Under the pieces are notes generated by a model. The model saw nothing but the letters and a program-made list of their open reading frames with translations, did no database searches and was not told where the DNA came from. The position numbers and the translations under genes are program-made. A stretch of 64,000 bases of DNA from CAZVPF01 sp964628195 (GTDB lineage Bacteria > Planctomycetota > Phycisphaerae > Sedimentisphaerales > Anaerohalosphaeraceae): contig CAZVPF010000001.1 in the NCBI GenBank assembly GCA_964628195.1, forward strand, positions 156,083 to 220,082, read 5' to 3'. Shown here piece by piece: positions 40,909 to 50,060 of the stretch (its first letter is position 1; every line of letters starts with the position of its first letter).

Positions 40909-43620
40909 TCACCATACTATTTTAACTGTGTCGACCAGGTCGGTTTTCATCTGGTCGGGCAGTTGAACTGTAAACCCGTCCCCTCTCGGCTGCCAGGTCA
41001 ATTCCTCGTCTGTCCTCAAAAGCTTTACTGCCCGGGGCTTTTTGTCGCTGATGATATTGGCGGCGGGTTTTTCGCCCGGCGTGAAGTGCACGTACCAGTA
41101 TTTTCCGTCCTTGCTCGCTGTCAGCGGGTAATTGCAAAGCTGCTGCCAATAGAGACCCTTTGTGTTGAAAACGGACTCTCGGCTGTGTTTGACCCATTTG
41201 GCGATTTTGTCGAGCCTGTCATAGATGACATCCGAGAAGGTGCCCTCCGGGCCCGGGGCGAAGTTTGGCAGAAAGTTCCCGCCCATTGAACGTACCTTTA
41301 CGAACATTTCCAGAAACTCGGCGGCGGTTTTATGGTTCTGGCTTTTACGATACGCCCAGCCGGGGCCTATGGGCATGCACATCTCCCATACCTCGTAAGG
41401 CGGCTTTTCTTTAGGGAATGTGCCCTCGAATGTGAGGAAGTCGCCTTTACCGTGCAGCCGGTGATTTACTACGGTGTCGGGGGAAATCTCCAGAATCTCG
41501 TCCATCGTGATGCCGATGTATCCGCCGAAGTTATAGTCGAACCACAGCAGGTCGAGTTGGCCGTAGTTCGTAAGCAGTTCTATGATTTGACCTTTCATGT
41601 AATCCTTATACTGCTCAATCCACTGATCGGACATTTTCTTCAGCTCTATTTCTTCGTGGTCCACCCCGAGGGGTTTTCCGTCGGGATTTGTTTTCGACCA
41701 GAGATCGAACCCCTCCGTGCCGAAGCGGAAGGACATGTATTCGCGGTTGTAGTACCAGTCCGGGGCCGAGTAGTAGAGCCCGGCCTTTAAGCCGTTATTT
41801 CGGCACGCTTCGATGAACTCGGCGACGAGGTCGCGGCCGTTCATATACTGCTTTGTGCTGAAGTTTCCGTATTCGCTGGGCCACAGTGCATACCCGTCAT
41901 GGTGTCGTGCGGTGAGTACGGCGTATTTGAACCCCGCTTTTGCCGCGGCCCGGCACCATTTGTCCGGGTCGTACTGTTCGGGGTTGAATACTTCGGCGAG
42001 TTTGAAATATTCGTTGGGGGTCATCGCTTCGCTGTGCCAGTCCTTTATCATCGACCAGGAAATCTCTATGCTGCCTTCGGGATGAGCGCTGCTTATTCCC
42101 CAGTGCAAAAACAAACCGAGTCCTGCGTCAGCGTACCAGTCGATATCGCGTTTTTTCCCGGCGTGTGTATCTGCCGGGGCATCTGTTTTCGCTTCAACTT
42201 CCGGCTGGGCCTGTATCGCAGCGGCAACGGGCGCGGCATCCGGTTCGCACCAGTTTACCTGCACAACGTCCGGCATCTCGCTGCGGTATTGTTCGGGCAG
42301 CTTTATTTCAAGACGGGTCGAGTCAAATTTGTATTCAAGCTCCGTACCCGTTTCCAGCAGGCTGACGCTTTTCGGTTCGGGAACCCCTGCCAGTACGATA
42401 GTTTCCTCTTTGAACTCCGGCAGTGCGTGCAAAAACCATGTCCGTCCTTTCGAGGTTACCGGTACGTTGCAGTTTTCAGGATACGGCCCGCCTTCGGAGC
42501 CTATAACAGTCCTGCGGTTATCTTCCATCCAGCTTTGGATCTCTTCCATGCGCTGGTAGTAAATATCCGGCATAGTTCCGTCGGCTCGCGGGGCGAAGTT
42601 TACTAGGAAGTTGCCGCCCCATGTTCGGATCCTTACGAAACGACTTAATATTTCAGAAGCCTGCATCGCCTGTTTGTCGAGTGCCCTTTGGTATGCCCAG
42701 CTTCCGACGGCGGTTTGACATGCCTCCCACCAGCCCCCTGGTCTTTGCTCGGGCAGGTGGCCTCCCTCGAAACTCGAGTCATAATCCGGCGGTATCTCCG
42801 AGCGGTTGTTAATAATTATTCCCGGCTGCCATTTGTGAATTTGCTCCCTTGTAACTGTTGCCGGTCCGCTGTCGAACCAGATGATGTCGATCCTGCCGTA
42901 ATTGGTCAAAAGCTCTTCGAGCTGGCCGCTGTTGACTTCTTTGTATAGTTTTTGAAACGCCTCATCGCGCGGCTTCAATCTCGTGGGCTGATAGTTCACG
43001 TCAAGGTGCGGTTTTTCTTCGCTGCCGTCACTGGTTAGGCTGTATGAACGGTAGCCCCTTTCGAGCCTCCAGTTTCCGCCGGAGAAGTAAAGACCGACTT
43101 TCAGCCCGTATTTACGACAGGCATCGACAAAAGGCTTAACCAGGTCAACCCCGTCGGCGAACATGCCGATATTGAGGTCACCGTATTTACTTGGCCACAT
43201 CGCGTATCCGTCATGGTGACGCGTCGTCAGCACGGCGTAGGTAAATCCGGCGTCTTTAGCGGCCTTTATCCATTTTTCCGGGTCATAGTTCCGCGGGTTG
43301 AACTTCTCTGCCTGGGCCCAGTATTTTGTCGGGGCGATCGGCCGGGGGTTCCAGTTGATGTTTGCGAGCATGGCCCAGGATATTTCGTTGTTCGCGTTTA
43401 CACTGGATATGCCCCAGTGAAGAAATAGACCGAGGTTTCCCTCGCCGAACCATTGGGCGTCGGGGTGTTTGGTGTGTTCGTACCTGGCCTTTGGCAAATC
43501 AACAAGGCCCAGGGCCTCGTGCTGCTGTTTGGCGGTGTATTCGTTGGCATATAGTTCACAGGTGAAAGTAAAAACAGCGAGGATTAAAACGGCTAAGTTA
43601 AAAAACTTTTTTGCGAACAT
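40909..43620 (-). CDS. Secreted tandem GH29 alpha-L-fucosidase (two catalytic domains)
   Basis: 903 residues; CAGGAG precedes the ATG and a signal peptide ends near ELYA. Two complete GH29 domains lie in tandem, joined by an Ala/Pro/Glu-rich linker at about 460-490. Domain 1 (about 55-455) has LGLFLHWGISS, TTRHHDGYAMWPS and IDIIWFDSG with D250 as the likely nucleophile. Domain 2 (about 493-903) has LGLFLHWGISS, TARHHDGYALWPS and LDLLWFDYNFGG with D695. Both keep the core residues, so both may be active. The sequences between the motifs differ clearly, which suggests an old duplication or joining and possibly two linkage specificities. Normal GH29 enzymes have one domain of about 400-500 residues. 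It stands as a single gene; no operator candidate was found upstream. Confidence 0.88.
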   Translation of the reverse strand: MFAKKFFNLAVLILAVFTFTCELYANEYTAKQQHEALGLVDLPKARYEHTKHPDAQWFGEGNLGLFLHWGISSVNANNEISWAMLANINWNPRPIAPTKYWAQAEKFNPRNYDPEKWIKAAKDAGFTYAVLTTRHHDGYAMWPSKYGDLNIGMFADGVDLVKPFVDACRKYGLKVGLYFSGGNWRLERGYRSYSLTSDGSEEKPHLDVNYQPTRLKPRDEAFQKLYKEVNSGQLEELLTNYGRIDIIWFDSGPATVTREQIHKWQPGIIINNRSEIPPDYDSSFEGGHLPEQRPGGWWEACQTAVGSWAYQRALDKQAMQASEILSRFVRIRTWGGNFLVNFAPRADGTMPDIYYQRMEEIQSWMEDNRRTVIGSEGGPYPENCNVPVTSKGRTWFLHALPEFKEETIVLAGVPEPKSVSLLETGTELEYKFDSTRLEIKLPEQYRSEMPDVVQVNWCEPDAAPVAAAIQAQPEVEAKTDAPADTHAGKKRDIDWYADAGLGLFLHWGISSAHPEGSIEISWSMIKDWHSEAMTPNEYFKLAEVFNPEQYDPDKWCRAAAKAGFKYAVLTARHHDGYALWPSEYGNFSTKQYMNGRDLVAEFIEACRNNGLKAGLYYSAPDWYYNREYMSFRFGTEGFDLWSKTNPDGKPLGVDHEEIELKKMSDQWIEQYKDYMKGQIIELLTNYGQLDLLWFDYNFGGYIGITMDEILEISPDTVVNHRLHGKGDFLTFEGTFPKEKPPYEVWEMCMPIGPGWAYRKSQNHKTAAEFLEMFVKVRSMGGNFLPNFAPGPEGTFSDVIYDRLDKIAKWVKHSRESVFNTKGLYWQQLCNYPLTASKDGKYWYVHFTPGEKPAANIISDKKPRAVKLLRTDEELTWQPRGDGFTVQLPDQMKTDLVDTVKIVW

Positions 43621-43787
43621 TTATTAACTCCTGAAAGGTCATTGTAAAGGTTATATTGATTTCAACAGGGTCGGGGCGTATTTTAAGGTATTACGTTTAA
43701 TTTACAATAAATTTCTTAAATGCTGGGCCTGTTAAAAATAATTCGGCGGTTCGGGTTTGAATTGAGAAACTCAGGTAAGGCTAACTA

Positions 43788-43813
43788 CCCGGCGGGCCCC
43801 GCTTGCCGCCGGG
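43788..43813. terminator. GC-rich hairpin downstream of the histidine kinase gene
   Basis: CCCGGCGG (43788-43795) and CCGCCGGG (43806-43813) form perfect 8-bp arms around 10 bases, 27 bases past the kinase stop. No U-run follows on the minus strand, so termination is only suggested. Confidence 0.35.
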
Positions 43814-43839
43814 TTGACGTCGGCCTTTTACAAAATAAC

Positions 43840-45705
43840 TTAACTTTCCCTCGGCAAGGAAACTGTGAACACCGAACCTTTCCCGACCTGCGACTGCACG
43901 CTAATTGTGCCCCCGTGGTTGTTGACAATTCGCCTGGCGACGGTTAAACCAATTCCTTCGCCGGGTGTCTGCGAGTCGGGGTCAAGCCGGTGAAAAACTT
44001 CGAATATTTTTTCCTGGAATTCCTCAGGTATCCCAACGCCGTTGTCCTCGACCCGGTAAAGGCTCATATTATTATCTTCGGTGCCTGTTATGCTGATTTT
44101 ACCGCGCCTCGATGAGTCAAGATACTTCAGTGCGTTATCTATTAAATTAGTGAACACCTGGGTCAGCTGGTTTTTGTCGGCGGTGCATGGGGGAAGGTTT
44201 GAGACATTGATCTCTGCGCCGCAGTGGACGGCATGAAACTGCATCGAGTCGACGATCTCCCTTACAAGCACGTTCATGTCGATGTGCCTTCTGTCGAGCT
44301 TTTCAAACCCGAGCCTGCAAAGCTTCAGCAGACCCTCCTGCAGGTCGGCCATTTTTCTTACACTCGAAGAGATAAAGTCTATTGAAGTGTTTATCTCTTC
44401 TTCGATAGTCTTATGAATGCGTTTGTTTATTTCATGCTCGGCTGGGAGAGTTTCAAGTGCCGCTGCCAGCCCCGTGCATGAGCGCCTCAGTTCACCGGCG
44501 AAACCCTGGATGTTCACCATCGGCGAACGGAGGTCGTGAGAGCTTACATAGATGATACTTTCCAGTTCCTCGTTTTTGTGTGCAAGGGTTTTCAGCAGTT
44601 CTTCACGTTCGCGTGATACCTCTTTGGCCTCGGTGATATCCTGGAGGGTCTCGATGGCACCGATCACTTTTCCCTCGCTGTCCTTTATCGCCGCGGCGGT
44701 AAAGAATAGCCACCTGCCCTTTTCGCCGATATTAGGAAAGAAATCCTGGCCCTCCCATGCGCCTTCGATTAGCCTGGAAGGTTTGCATTTGTCAGGGTAA
44801 TAATCGTGTATCAGCGTTTCACCTTTTTCCGCCAGAATACAGTCTGCAAGTATTGGCCTGTTATTCGGATAAAATGCCTTCCACTGCTTTGATGTCCCGA
44901 GCATCTCTTCGCTTTTGAACCCGGTCAGGTTTTCGATAGCCTTGTTCCAGTATAGAATTTTGTGGTCCTTGTCTATCACGAGCGTGGCGACGGACGAACC
45001 CTGCAGTATTTCAAAAAGCATCCTCCTGCTTTTGTCGGCTTCTGCTTCAGCGACCCTTCGCTGCGTGATATCTTCGACAATCCCTACACCCCCGAGAAAC
45101 TTATCTGACTCGGAAAAAATCCCCTTAAATACGGTTTTTATATTTACTTGTTTACCCGACGAAACTGCGAAATATGAACCTTCGAAAGTTCCTATCCGTC
45201 CGGAAAGTCCTTCCTGCAGCGCTTTTTTCATTCTTTCGTCGCGTATCTCTTTTGAGATATTGAAACCCAGAAGTTTTTCCCGGGTTGTTCCCATGATCCG
45301 CGCCATAATTTCGTTGCAGTTAATGATATTGCCCTGCCGGTCGAAATGGAACATGCCCAGCGGTGAGTTGTGAAAAACCAGGCTGTATTGCTGGTCGCTT
45401 TTATAATAGTCGTCACGAACCTGTTTTTTTCTTACCGCCTCTTTTTCAAGCAGTAATCTTTTGTGGCTCAAATCTTTGTTCAGGCCAAGGAGCTTTTTTT
45501 CGAGCTTTTCGACGAGAACATAAACAAGCAAGGCCGTTATTGCGACATAAAACCACCCTTTGTATGTTTGTAACTGCCTGAAAGTTTCACCTGTACCGAC
45601 AGTGTAGGAGAGAATTTTGTCCGAAAGAAGTATCCATAACGCACCGAATAATGCGTAGACTGTTGAAATCAAAGCAGCTGATTTTTTCAGGTCGTTTTCC
45701 GTCAT
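43840..45705 (-). CDS. PAS-domain sensor histidine kinase, membrane-bound
   Basis: 621 residues. Two membrane helices (about 10-34 and 50-66) enclose a very short outer loop and lead into a coiled segment (65-100). PAS domain 1 covers about 104-215 (FHNSPLGMFHFDRQGNIINCN, ending GIVEDITQR) and PAS domain 2 about 228-360 (WNKAIENLTGFKSEEMLG, ending IETLQDITEAK). The HisKA helix has H390 in YVSSHDLRSPM. The ATPase domain shows the N box (LTQVFTNLIDNALKYLD), the G1 box (VEDNGVGIP) and the G2 box (GEGIGLTVARRI). With hardly any outer domain, the signal is probably read by the PAS units inside the cell. No response-regulator gene is adjacent, so the partner is unknown. Confidence 0.9.
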   Translation of the reverse strand: MTENDLKKSAALISTVYALFGALWILLSDKILSYTVGTGETFRQLQTYKGWFYVAITALLVYVLVEKLEKKLLGLNKDLSHKRLLLEKEAVRKKQVRDDYYKSDQQYSLVFHNSPLGMFHFDRQGNIINCNEIMARIMGTTREKLLGFNISKEIRDERMKKALQEGLSGRIGTFEGSYFAVSSGKQVNIKTVFKGIFSESDKFLGGVGIVEDITQRRVAEAEADKSRRMLFEILQGSSVATLVIDKDHKILYWNKAIENLTGFKSEEMLGTSKQWKAFYPNNRPILADCILAEKGETLIHDYYPDKCKPSRLIEGAWEGQDFFPNIGEKGRWLFFTAAAIKDSEGKVIGAIETLQDITEAKEVSREREELLKTLAHKNEELESIIYVSSHDLRSPMVNIQGFAGELRRSCTGLAAALETLPAEHEINKRIHKTIEEEINTSIDFISSSVRKMADLQEGLLKLCRLGFEKLDRRHIDMNVLVREIVDSMQFHAVHCGAEINVSNLPPCTADKNQLTQVFTNLIDNALKYLDSSRRGKISITGTEDNNMSLYRVEDNGVGIPEEFQEKIFEVFHRLDPDSQTPGEGIGLTVARRIVNNHGGTISVQSQVGKGSVFTVSLPRES

Positions 45706-45756
45706 ACTGCCGCCTTTATCTGCACTGAAACGAATCTCCTCAGTGTGTATAATATT

Positions 45757-45784
45757 ATTATATAATCTGTACCAATACTGTCAA
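45757..45784 (-). promoter_or_regulatory. Sigma-70 promoter of the histidine kinase
   Basis: On the minus strand, TTGACA (45784-45779), a 16-base spacer and TATAAT (45762-45757) form a full consensus pair about 50 bases before the start at 45705. Confidence 0.7.
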
Positions 45785-45930
45785 GATTTTTTTACTGTAT
45801 AGATGTTTTTCCGTCCAAAAATGGGGGTATTTACGGGGACTGATTCTTTTAATTTGCATATAACTGTTTTTAAAGGTAAAAGTCTTTTTATAGGTTCCCT
45901 GTAGATTTAATTTTCTTCAGAAAGGCCCTT

Positions 45931-46467
45931 ATGCAGAACCGCTCGAAGAAAGTATGCGGCACCGTGATCGAGCTTACGCTGGGTGATATTACGGAAATGG
46001 ATACCGGTGCCATAGTTAATCCCGCCAACGCGCAGCTTGTGCTCGGCGGCGGTGTCGCCGGGGCTGTCCGCAGAAAAGGCGGGCCCGAAATACAGGCAGA
46101 ATGTGACAGGATCGGGCCTGTTCAGGTTGGCCAGGCAGCCGTTACGACAGGAGCAGGACTAAAAGCCGAATATGTCATCCACGCCGTCGGGCCGAGGATG
46201 GGCCAAGGAGATGAGGACCGCAAACTTGCAAGCGCCACAGCCGCTGCACTTGCCAAAGCGGATGAGAACGGGATAAAGAGCATAGCTTTCCCGGCGATAA
46301 GCACGGGGATTTTCGGTTACCCTCTCGGACGCTGCGCAGCGGTGATGCTGAAACAGGCGGTGAAATACGCACGGGCCAAAACGGACATTGAAAAAATAGT
46401 CTTCTGCCTGTACGATGAGGCGGCATTTAATGTTTTCGCGGAAGAATTTGAAAGGAGCGTGAAGTGA
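45931..46467 (+). CDS. Macro domain protein (O-acetyl-ADP-ribose deacetylase type)
   Basis: 178 residues; GAAAGG precedes the ATG. The macro fold is plain: GDITEMDTGAIVNPANAQLVLGGGVAGAV binds the ADP-ribose diphosphate, and YVIHAVGP and SIAFPAISTGIFGYPLGRCAAVM complete the pocket. Relatives (YmdB type) hydrolyse O-acetyl-ADP-ribose or remove mono-ADP-ribose from proteins. The stop codon overlaps the start of the galactokinase gene by 4 bases (GTGA), so translation is probably coupled. Confidence 0.88.
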   Translation: MQNRSKKVCGTVIELTLGDITEMDTGAIVNPANAQLVLGGGVAGAVRRKGGPEIQAECDRIGPVQVGQAAVTTGAGLKAEYVIHAVGPRMGQGDEDRKLASATAAALAKADENGIKSIAFPAISTGIFGYPLGRCAAVMLKQAVKYARAKTDIEKIVFCLYDEAAFNVFAEEFERSVK

Positions 46468-47648
46468 CCGATACAACAGTGATTGAAAAGATAACGGCGG
46501 AATTTGCCAACGCCTTTGGCGGCAAAAAACCTTCGCTTGTAACAAGGGCCGCCGGTCGCGCCGAGCTTATAGGCGGGCATACGGATTATAACGACGGGTT
46601 TGTTATCGCCGCGGCGATCGATAAGTCATATTACGTCGCAGCCGGTCCGAGGAAGGATGATATGATCTGTTTGTACTCGGCATGGGCCCAGGAGAAGTAC
46701 GAGTTCAATGCCTCAGGCAAAATCGAACGCGAGGACAAGGCAAAGTGGGCCAACTACGGCAAGGGGGTTGTGCATTATCTTCGCGAAGCGGGCATTAAGA
46801 TTAAGGGCTGTGATTTGTATTTGCGGGGCGATGTGCCTATCGGCGCAGGGCTTAGCAGCTCGGCGGCGATGGAGATATCAATTGCAAAGGCGGTAAAGCA
46901 GCTCTCGGACCCGCACTTCGGTATCGACCCGGTGGAGATCGCCAAGATATGTCAAAAGGCCGAGAATGATTTCGCACTTAGCCCGTGCGGGATAATGGAT
47001 CAGATGGTGTGCGTTAACGGCCTGGCCGACCACGCGATATTCCTCGACTGCCGCGACCTGGGCATAGAACACGTGCCGCTCGACCATAAAGCCGCGAGCA
47101 TAATGATATTTAACAGCATGGTGCGGCACGAGGTGGGCGGCGGCGAGTACGGCCAAAGGCGAAAGGCATGCGAGCGGGCGGTCAACACTATCGCGATGGA
47201 GTTTGCTAATGTTATCGCGCTTCGCGATGCGAACCGGACAATGCTTGATACGGCCAAAGTGGAGCTTGACGAGGTGACATACAGGCGCGCACGGCATGTG
47301 ATAGGCGAGAACCAGAGGGTGCTGGATGCTTCAAAAGCGCTGCGCAAAGAGGATGTTGAAACGTTCGGTAAATTGATGACAGCCTCGCACGAGTCTGCGC
47401 GCGACCTCTACGAAATATCATGCCCGGAAATAGACTTCATTGTCCAGCAGGTGATCGCCTGCGATGGGGCCCTCGGCGCGAGGCTCAGCGGCGGCGGGTT
47501 CGGCGGGGCAGCCGTCGCACTCGTACGACCGGGAAGTGAACAGCAGATCGCCGAAAAGGTCGCAAAAGCGTATAAGGAAAAGTTCGGTATCGAAAGCGAT
47601 ATATATACGACAAAAGCGAGCAAGGCGACAGAGGTGGTTAACTGTTAG
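46464..47648 (+). CDS. galK: Galactokinase (GHMP kinase family)
   Basis: 394 residues, the normal length. The GTG start at 46464 overlaps the macro-domain stop. It phosphorylates galactose, or a close sugar, at C1. The galactokinase signature appears as GRAELIGGHTDYNDGF; the usual form is GRVNLIGEHTDYN, so Asn and Glu are changed. The GHMP phosphate loop is IGAGLSSSAAMEISIAKAV and motif 3 is LSGGGFGGAAVAL. DFALSPCGIMDQMVC also fits galactokinase. The changed signature occurs in some bacterial relatives known to me, so a different sugar substrate cannot be ruled out. It may process galactose released by the surrounding glycosidases. The gene converges with the agmatinase gene. Confidence 0.8.
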   Translation: MTDTTVIEKITAEFANAFGGKKPSLVTRAAGRAELIGGHTDYNDGFVIAAAIDKSYYVAAGPRKDDMICLYSAWAQEKYEFNASGKIEREDKAKWANYGKGVVHYLREAGIKIKGCDLYLRGDVPIGAGLSSSAAMEISIAKAVKQLSDPHFGIDPVEIAKICQKAENDFALSPCGIMDQMVCVNGLADHAIFLDCRDLGIEHVPLDHKAASIMIFNSMVRHEVGGGEYGQRRKACERAVNTIAMEFANVIALRDANRTMLDTAKVELDEVTYRRARHVIGENQRVLDASKALRKEDVETFGKLMTASHESARDLYEISCPEIDFIVQQVIACDGALGARLSGGGFGGAAVALVRPGSEQQIAEKVAKAYKEKFGIESDIYTTKASKATEVVNC

Positions 47649-47725
47649 TACACACGACATAAAAGTTAGAAAACCTGACTCTAAACTGCGGTGATATTAT
47701 CTCTCGGCCGGGTTAAATTGGCTTT

Positions 47726-48574
47726 TTACTCGAGGAAGAATTTATAGCTCAGGACCTTGTAGATTAGCTTAGCGGTGGTGAAGTCGGGGCTTTTGAAGTA
47801 GTCCGAGGGGCACAGTTCTGTGAAGTCGCAGCCGACGAGGTTCGAGTTTCGCACGATGTTCCTGATTATGTCAAGCGCCTCGTACCACGTCAGGCCGCCC
47901 GGTTCGGGCGTGCCGGTTGAGGGCATCACCGAAGGGTCGAAGGCGTCCAGGTCGAAAGTGATATAGACGTTTTTCGTGAGCTTGTCAAGCAGTCTGCCCA
48001 GCCATGCCGGGTCGTTGTGGATGTCCTGGGCGTAGAAGATCCTTCCCTTCTGCACGTACTGTTTTTCCGAGGCGTCCATCGAGCGGATGCCGACCTGAAG
48101 TGTCGGTGCGAATTCGGCGATCCGTGCCATGACGCAGGCATGGTTGTAAGGTGAGTCAAGGTAGCTTGGACGCAGGTCCGCGTGCGCGTCGAACTGGACA
48201 ACGGTCAAATCGTCGAATTTGTCGGCGTGGGCCTTTGCTGCGCCGATGCTTATCGAGTGCTCGCCGCCCATTGTGACGACGAACTTGCCCTTGTCAATAA
48301 ACCCGGCGACCTTATCTGCGACCACTTCCGTCATCTGCTCGGGTTCTGAGAAGTCCTGAACGGGAGGCGCGGTGTAGATGCCTTTCGTGTAGACCTCCGA
48401 GTCCGTCTCGATATCGTAAAGCTCGAGATTGGGCGACGCCTCGAGCATCGCAGCCGGGCCCTTGTCTGCACCCTTCATCCAGGTGCTGGTCTTATCATAG
48501 GGCACAGGCAGTATAACGCTCGCGGAATTATCGAGTGAACTGTATTGTTTCGGGAGGTCCGCAAAATGGGCCAT
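47726..48574 (-). CDS. speB: Agmatinase (ureohydrolase family)
   Basis: 282 residues. The binuclear manganese ligands are visible in GGEHSIS, VVQFDAHADLRPSY and FDLDAFDPSVMPSTGTPEPGGL, all in the expected order. It splits agmatine to putrescine and urea. It lies 17 bases behind the arginine decarboxylase gene in the same direction, so the two make a complete arginine-to-putrescine route in one operon. Closely related guanidine or arginine hydrolases share these motifs, but the neighbour favours agmatinase. Confidence 0.9.
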   Translation of the reverse strand: MAHFADLPKQYSSLDNSASVILPVPYDKTSTWMKGADKGPAAMLEASPNLELYDIETDSEVYTKGIYTAPPVQDFSEPEQMTEVVADKVAGFIDKGKFVVTMGGEHSISIGAAKAHADKFDDLTVVQFDAHADLRPSYLDSPYNHACVMARIAEFAPTLQVGIRSMDASEKQYVQKGRIFYAQDIHNDPAWLGRLLDKLTKNVYITFDLDAFDPSVMPSTGTPEPGGLTWYEALDIIRNIVRNSNLVGCDFTELCPSDYFKSPDFTTAKLIYKVLSYKFFLE

Positions 48575-48591
48575 AACAAAAACACCTTTTA

Positions 48592-49143
48592 TTAATCAAA
48601 CAACAGTACAGCCATTGCAACAGTGGTCGCCCATAGATCCTTTTTGCCTTTTGCTGTCTGGGTTATGTTTGTGGTTTTAATAATCATACCGGACGCCTTG
48701 TAGACCTGTTCCTTTTCCGACCATGCCTTGTCAGGGTCGACTTCAAGACCGAGCGTTGTTCCAAGCATACCTGCCGCAAGGTCCTCGGACATGTCCGCCG
48801 CCTCTGTCTTTGTCATTCCATAGTCGTGAACTTCGCTGAGGTATCCCCATTTCTTGCGGTCGCGCGGCACGGCAATGCCTACCGACGAAGCTATCTGGCG
48901 GTTGTGCTCGTTGGTGTCGATCCTTGCCATCACGCAAAAGCATATCGAGCCGGGAACGAGGTATTTGAGCCCCTCCTGGCGGCTGATTATCTTGCACTTT
49001 GGCGGAAGTATCGACGATACCTGCACGAGGTTCTGCTGGGCAACTCCGGCCTGGCGCAGGGCCTCCTCGAAGGATTTGAGCTTGTATTTGTGATAACCCA
49101 GACCGCGAGTCAGAAACATTTTGGTGGGAACAAGGTCCATCAT
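48592..49143 (-). CDS. pdaD: Pyruvoyl-dependent arginine decarboxylase
   Basis: 183 residues, starting MMDLVPTKMFLTRGLGYHKYKL. Like its archaeal relatives the proenzyme should cleave itself at Ser43-Ser44 in VQVSSILPP, making a small beta chain and an alpha chain with an N-terminal pyruvoyl group. GSICFCVMARIDTNE and the later EDLAAGMLGTTLGLE are conserved family segments. It converts arginine to agmatine, the substrate of the next gene. AAAGGA lies upstream of the first ATG; the second ATG directly after it is an equal alternative. This enzyme type is common in archaea, chlamydiae and planctomycetes, unlike the PLP enzyme of E. coli. Confidence 0.9.
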   Translation of the reverse strand: MMDLVPTKMFLTRGLGYHKYKLKSFEEALRQAGVAQQNLVQVSSILPPKCKIISRQEGLKYLVPGSICFCVMARIDTNEHNRQIASSVGIAVPRDRKKWGYLSEVHDYGMTKTEAADMSEDLAAGMLGTTLGLEVDPDKAWSEKEQVYKASGMIIKTTNITQTAKGKKDLWATTVAMAVLLFD

Positions 49144-49197
49144 CGCTGCATCCTTTCAATTAATATAATGCTTTTTTGAGATTAAACGAAAAGGAAT

Positions 49198-49225
49198 ATT
49201 ATACGGATTCAGGACCGGTACGCAA
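49198..49225 (-). promoter_or_regulatory. Probable sigma-70 promoter of the pdaD-speB operon
   Basis: On the minus strand, TTGCGT (49225-49220), a 16-base spacer and TATAAT (49203-49198), about 55 bases before pdaD. The -35 is only a partial match. Confidence 0.5.
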
Positions 49226-49243
49226 GAAATAATATCTGCGGAT

Positions 49244-50050
49244 TCAGGATTTCGTTTTCGCCGGGGCGGACCTCACGCCGAAGAGGATAACGGTGATATT
49301 GTCATATCCGCCTGCGGAGTTGGCGAGGTTTTTCAGTTTTTCGGCACATTTTTGGTGGTCGTCATTTTCGCAAATTACCGCTTCAATTTGTTTCTCGTCG
49401 AGCATGTCGGTAAGACCGTCCGAACACAGCAGGATAATGTCATTTCTGACAGGGCTGATTGAGCACACGTGCGGGGCAGGGTGGCTGTCCATACCCATAA
49501 AGTGGACAAGCTGGCCCTGGGCGGGGTGCTCGTCGGCATTTTCCGGCTTTAGCCTGCCCTTCTCGATCAGTTCTGAAATTACGGTGTGGTCTTGTGAGAG
49601 CTGTTTGAGTTTTCCACCCCGGTATAGATAGGCCCGGCTGTCCCCGACGTTGGCGATGTAAAGCCTCCCTTTCCACAGAAGAGCGATTACGAGAGTTGCC
49701 CCCATGCCCTTTTGGCCCGATTCACTGTCGGCTTCGAGGTACAGCCAGCGGTTCTGGGCGATTATGGAGTCCTTCAGCAGCCTGCGGATCGTTCGGGGGT
49801 TTCCTTTTTTCAATTTGTGCAGTTTGTTTTCGATCAGCGGCGGCAGGTCCTGAACGATTATTTGAGAAGCGAGCTTTCCGCCTCGGTGGCCGCCCATGCC
49901 GTCGGAGAGAATGAAAAGACCGTGCTCCGGGTCAAGGTAAAGGGCGTCTTCGTTCTCCTCACGGACCTTGCCCCTGTCGGTTGCAAACCCGACCTTTATA
50001 GCGGGGTTGGCATCGGGCAAAAAGAGGTGATCTGGTTCGGTTATTTTCAT
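49244..50050 (-). CDS. PP2C-family protein serine/threonine phosphatase
   Basis: 268 residues without membrane segments. PPM/PP2C motifs are in order: KVREENEDALYLD, LFILSDGMGGHRGG, GMGATLVIALLWKGRLYIANVGDSRAYLYRGG, LSQDHTVISELIEKG, IILLCSDGLTDML and GGYDNITVILF. The aspartates bind the two metal ions. It should reverse phosphorylation by the kinase encoded 10 bases upstream in the same operon. The short C-terminus has no extra domain. Confidence 0.92.
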   Translation of the reverse strand: MKITEPDHLFLPDANPAIKVGFATDRGKVREENEDALYLDPEHGLFILSDGMGGHRGGKLASQIIVQDLPPLIENKLHKLKKGNPRTIRRLLKDSIIAQNRWLYLEADSESGQKGMGATLVIALLWKGRLYIANVGDSRAYLYRGGKLKQLSQDHTVISELIEKGRLKPENADEHPAQGQLVHFMGMDSHPAPHVCSISPVRNDIILLCSDGLTDMLDEKQIEAVICENDDHQKCAEKLKNLANSAGGYDNITVILFGVRSAPAKTKS

Positions 50051-50060
50051 GGGTCCGGCC

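Noticed and set aside
43604..43615. CTTTTTTGCGAA near the GH29 start as an operator half-site
   Set aside because: It lies inside the first codons of the gene and has no partner 21 bp away on either side.
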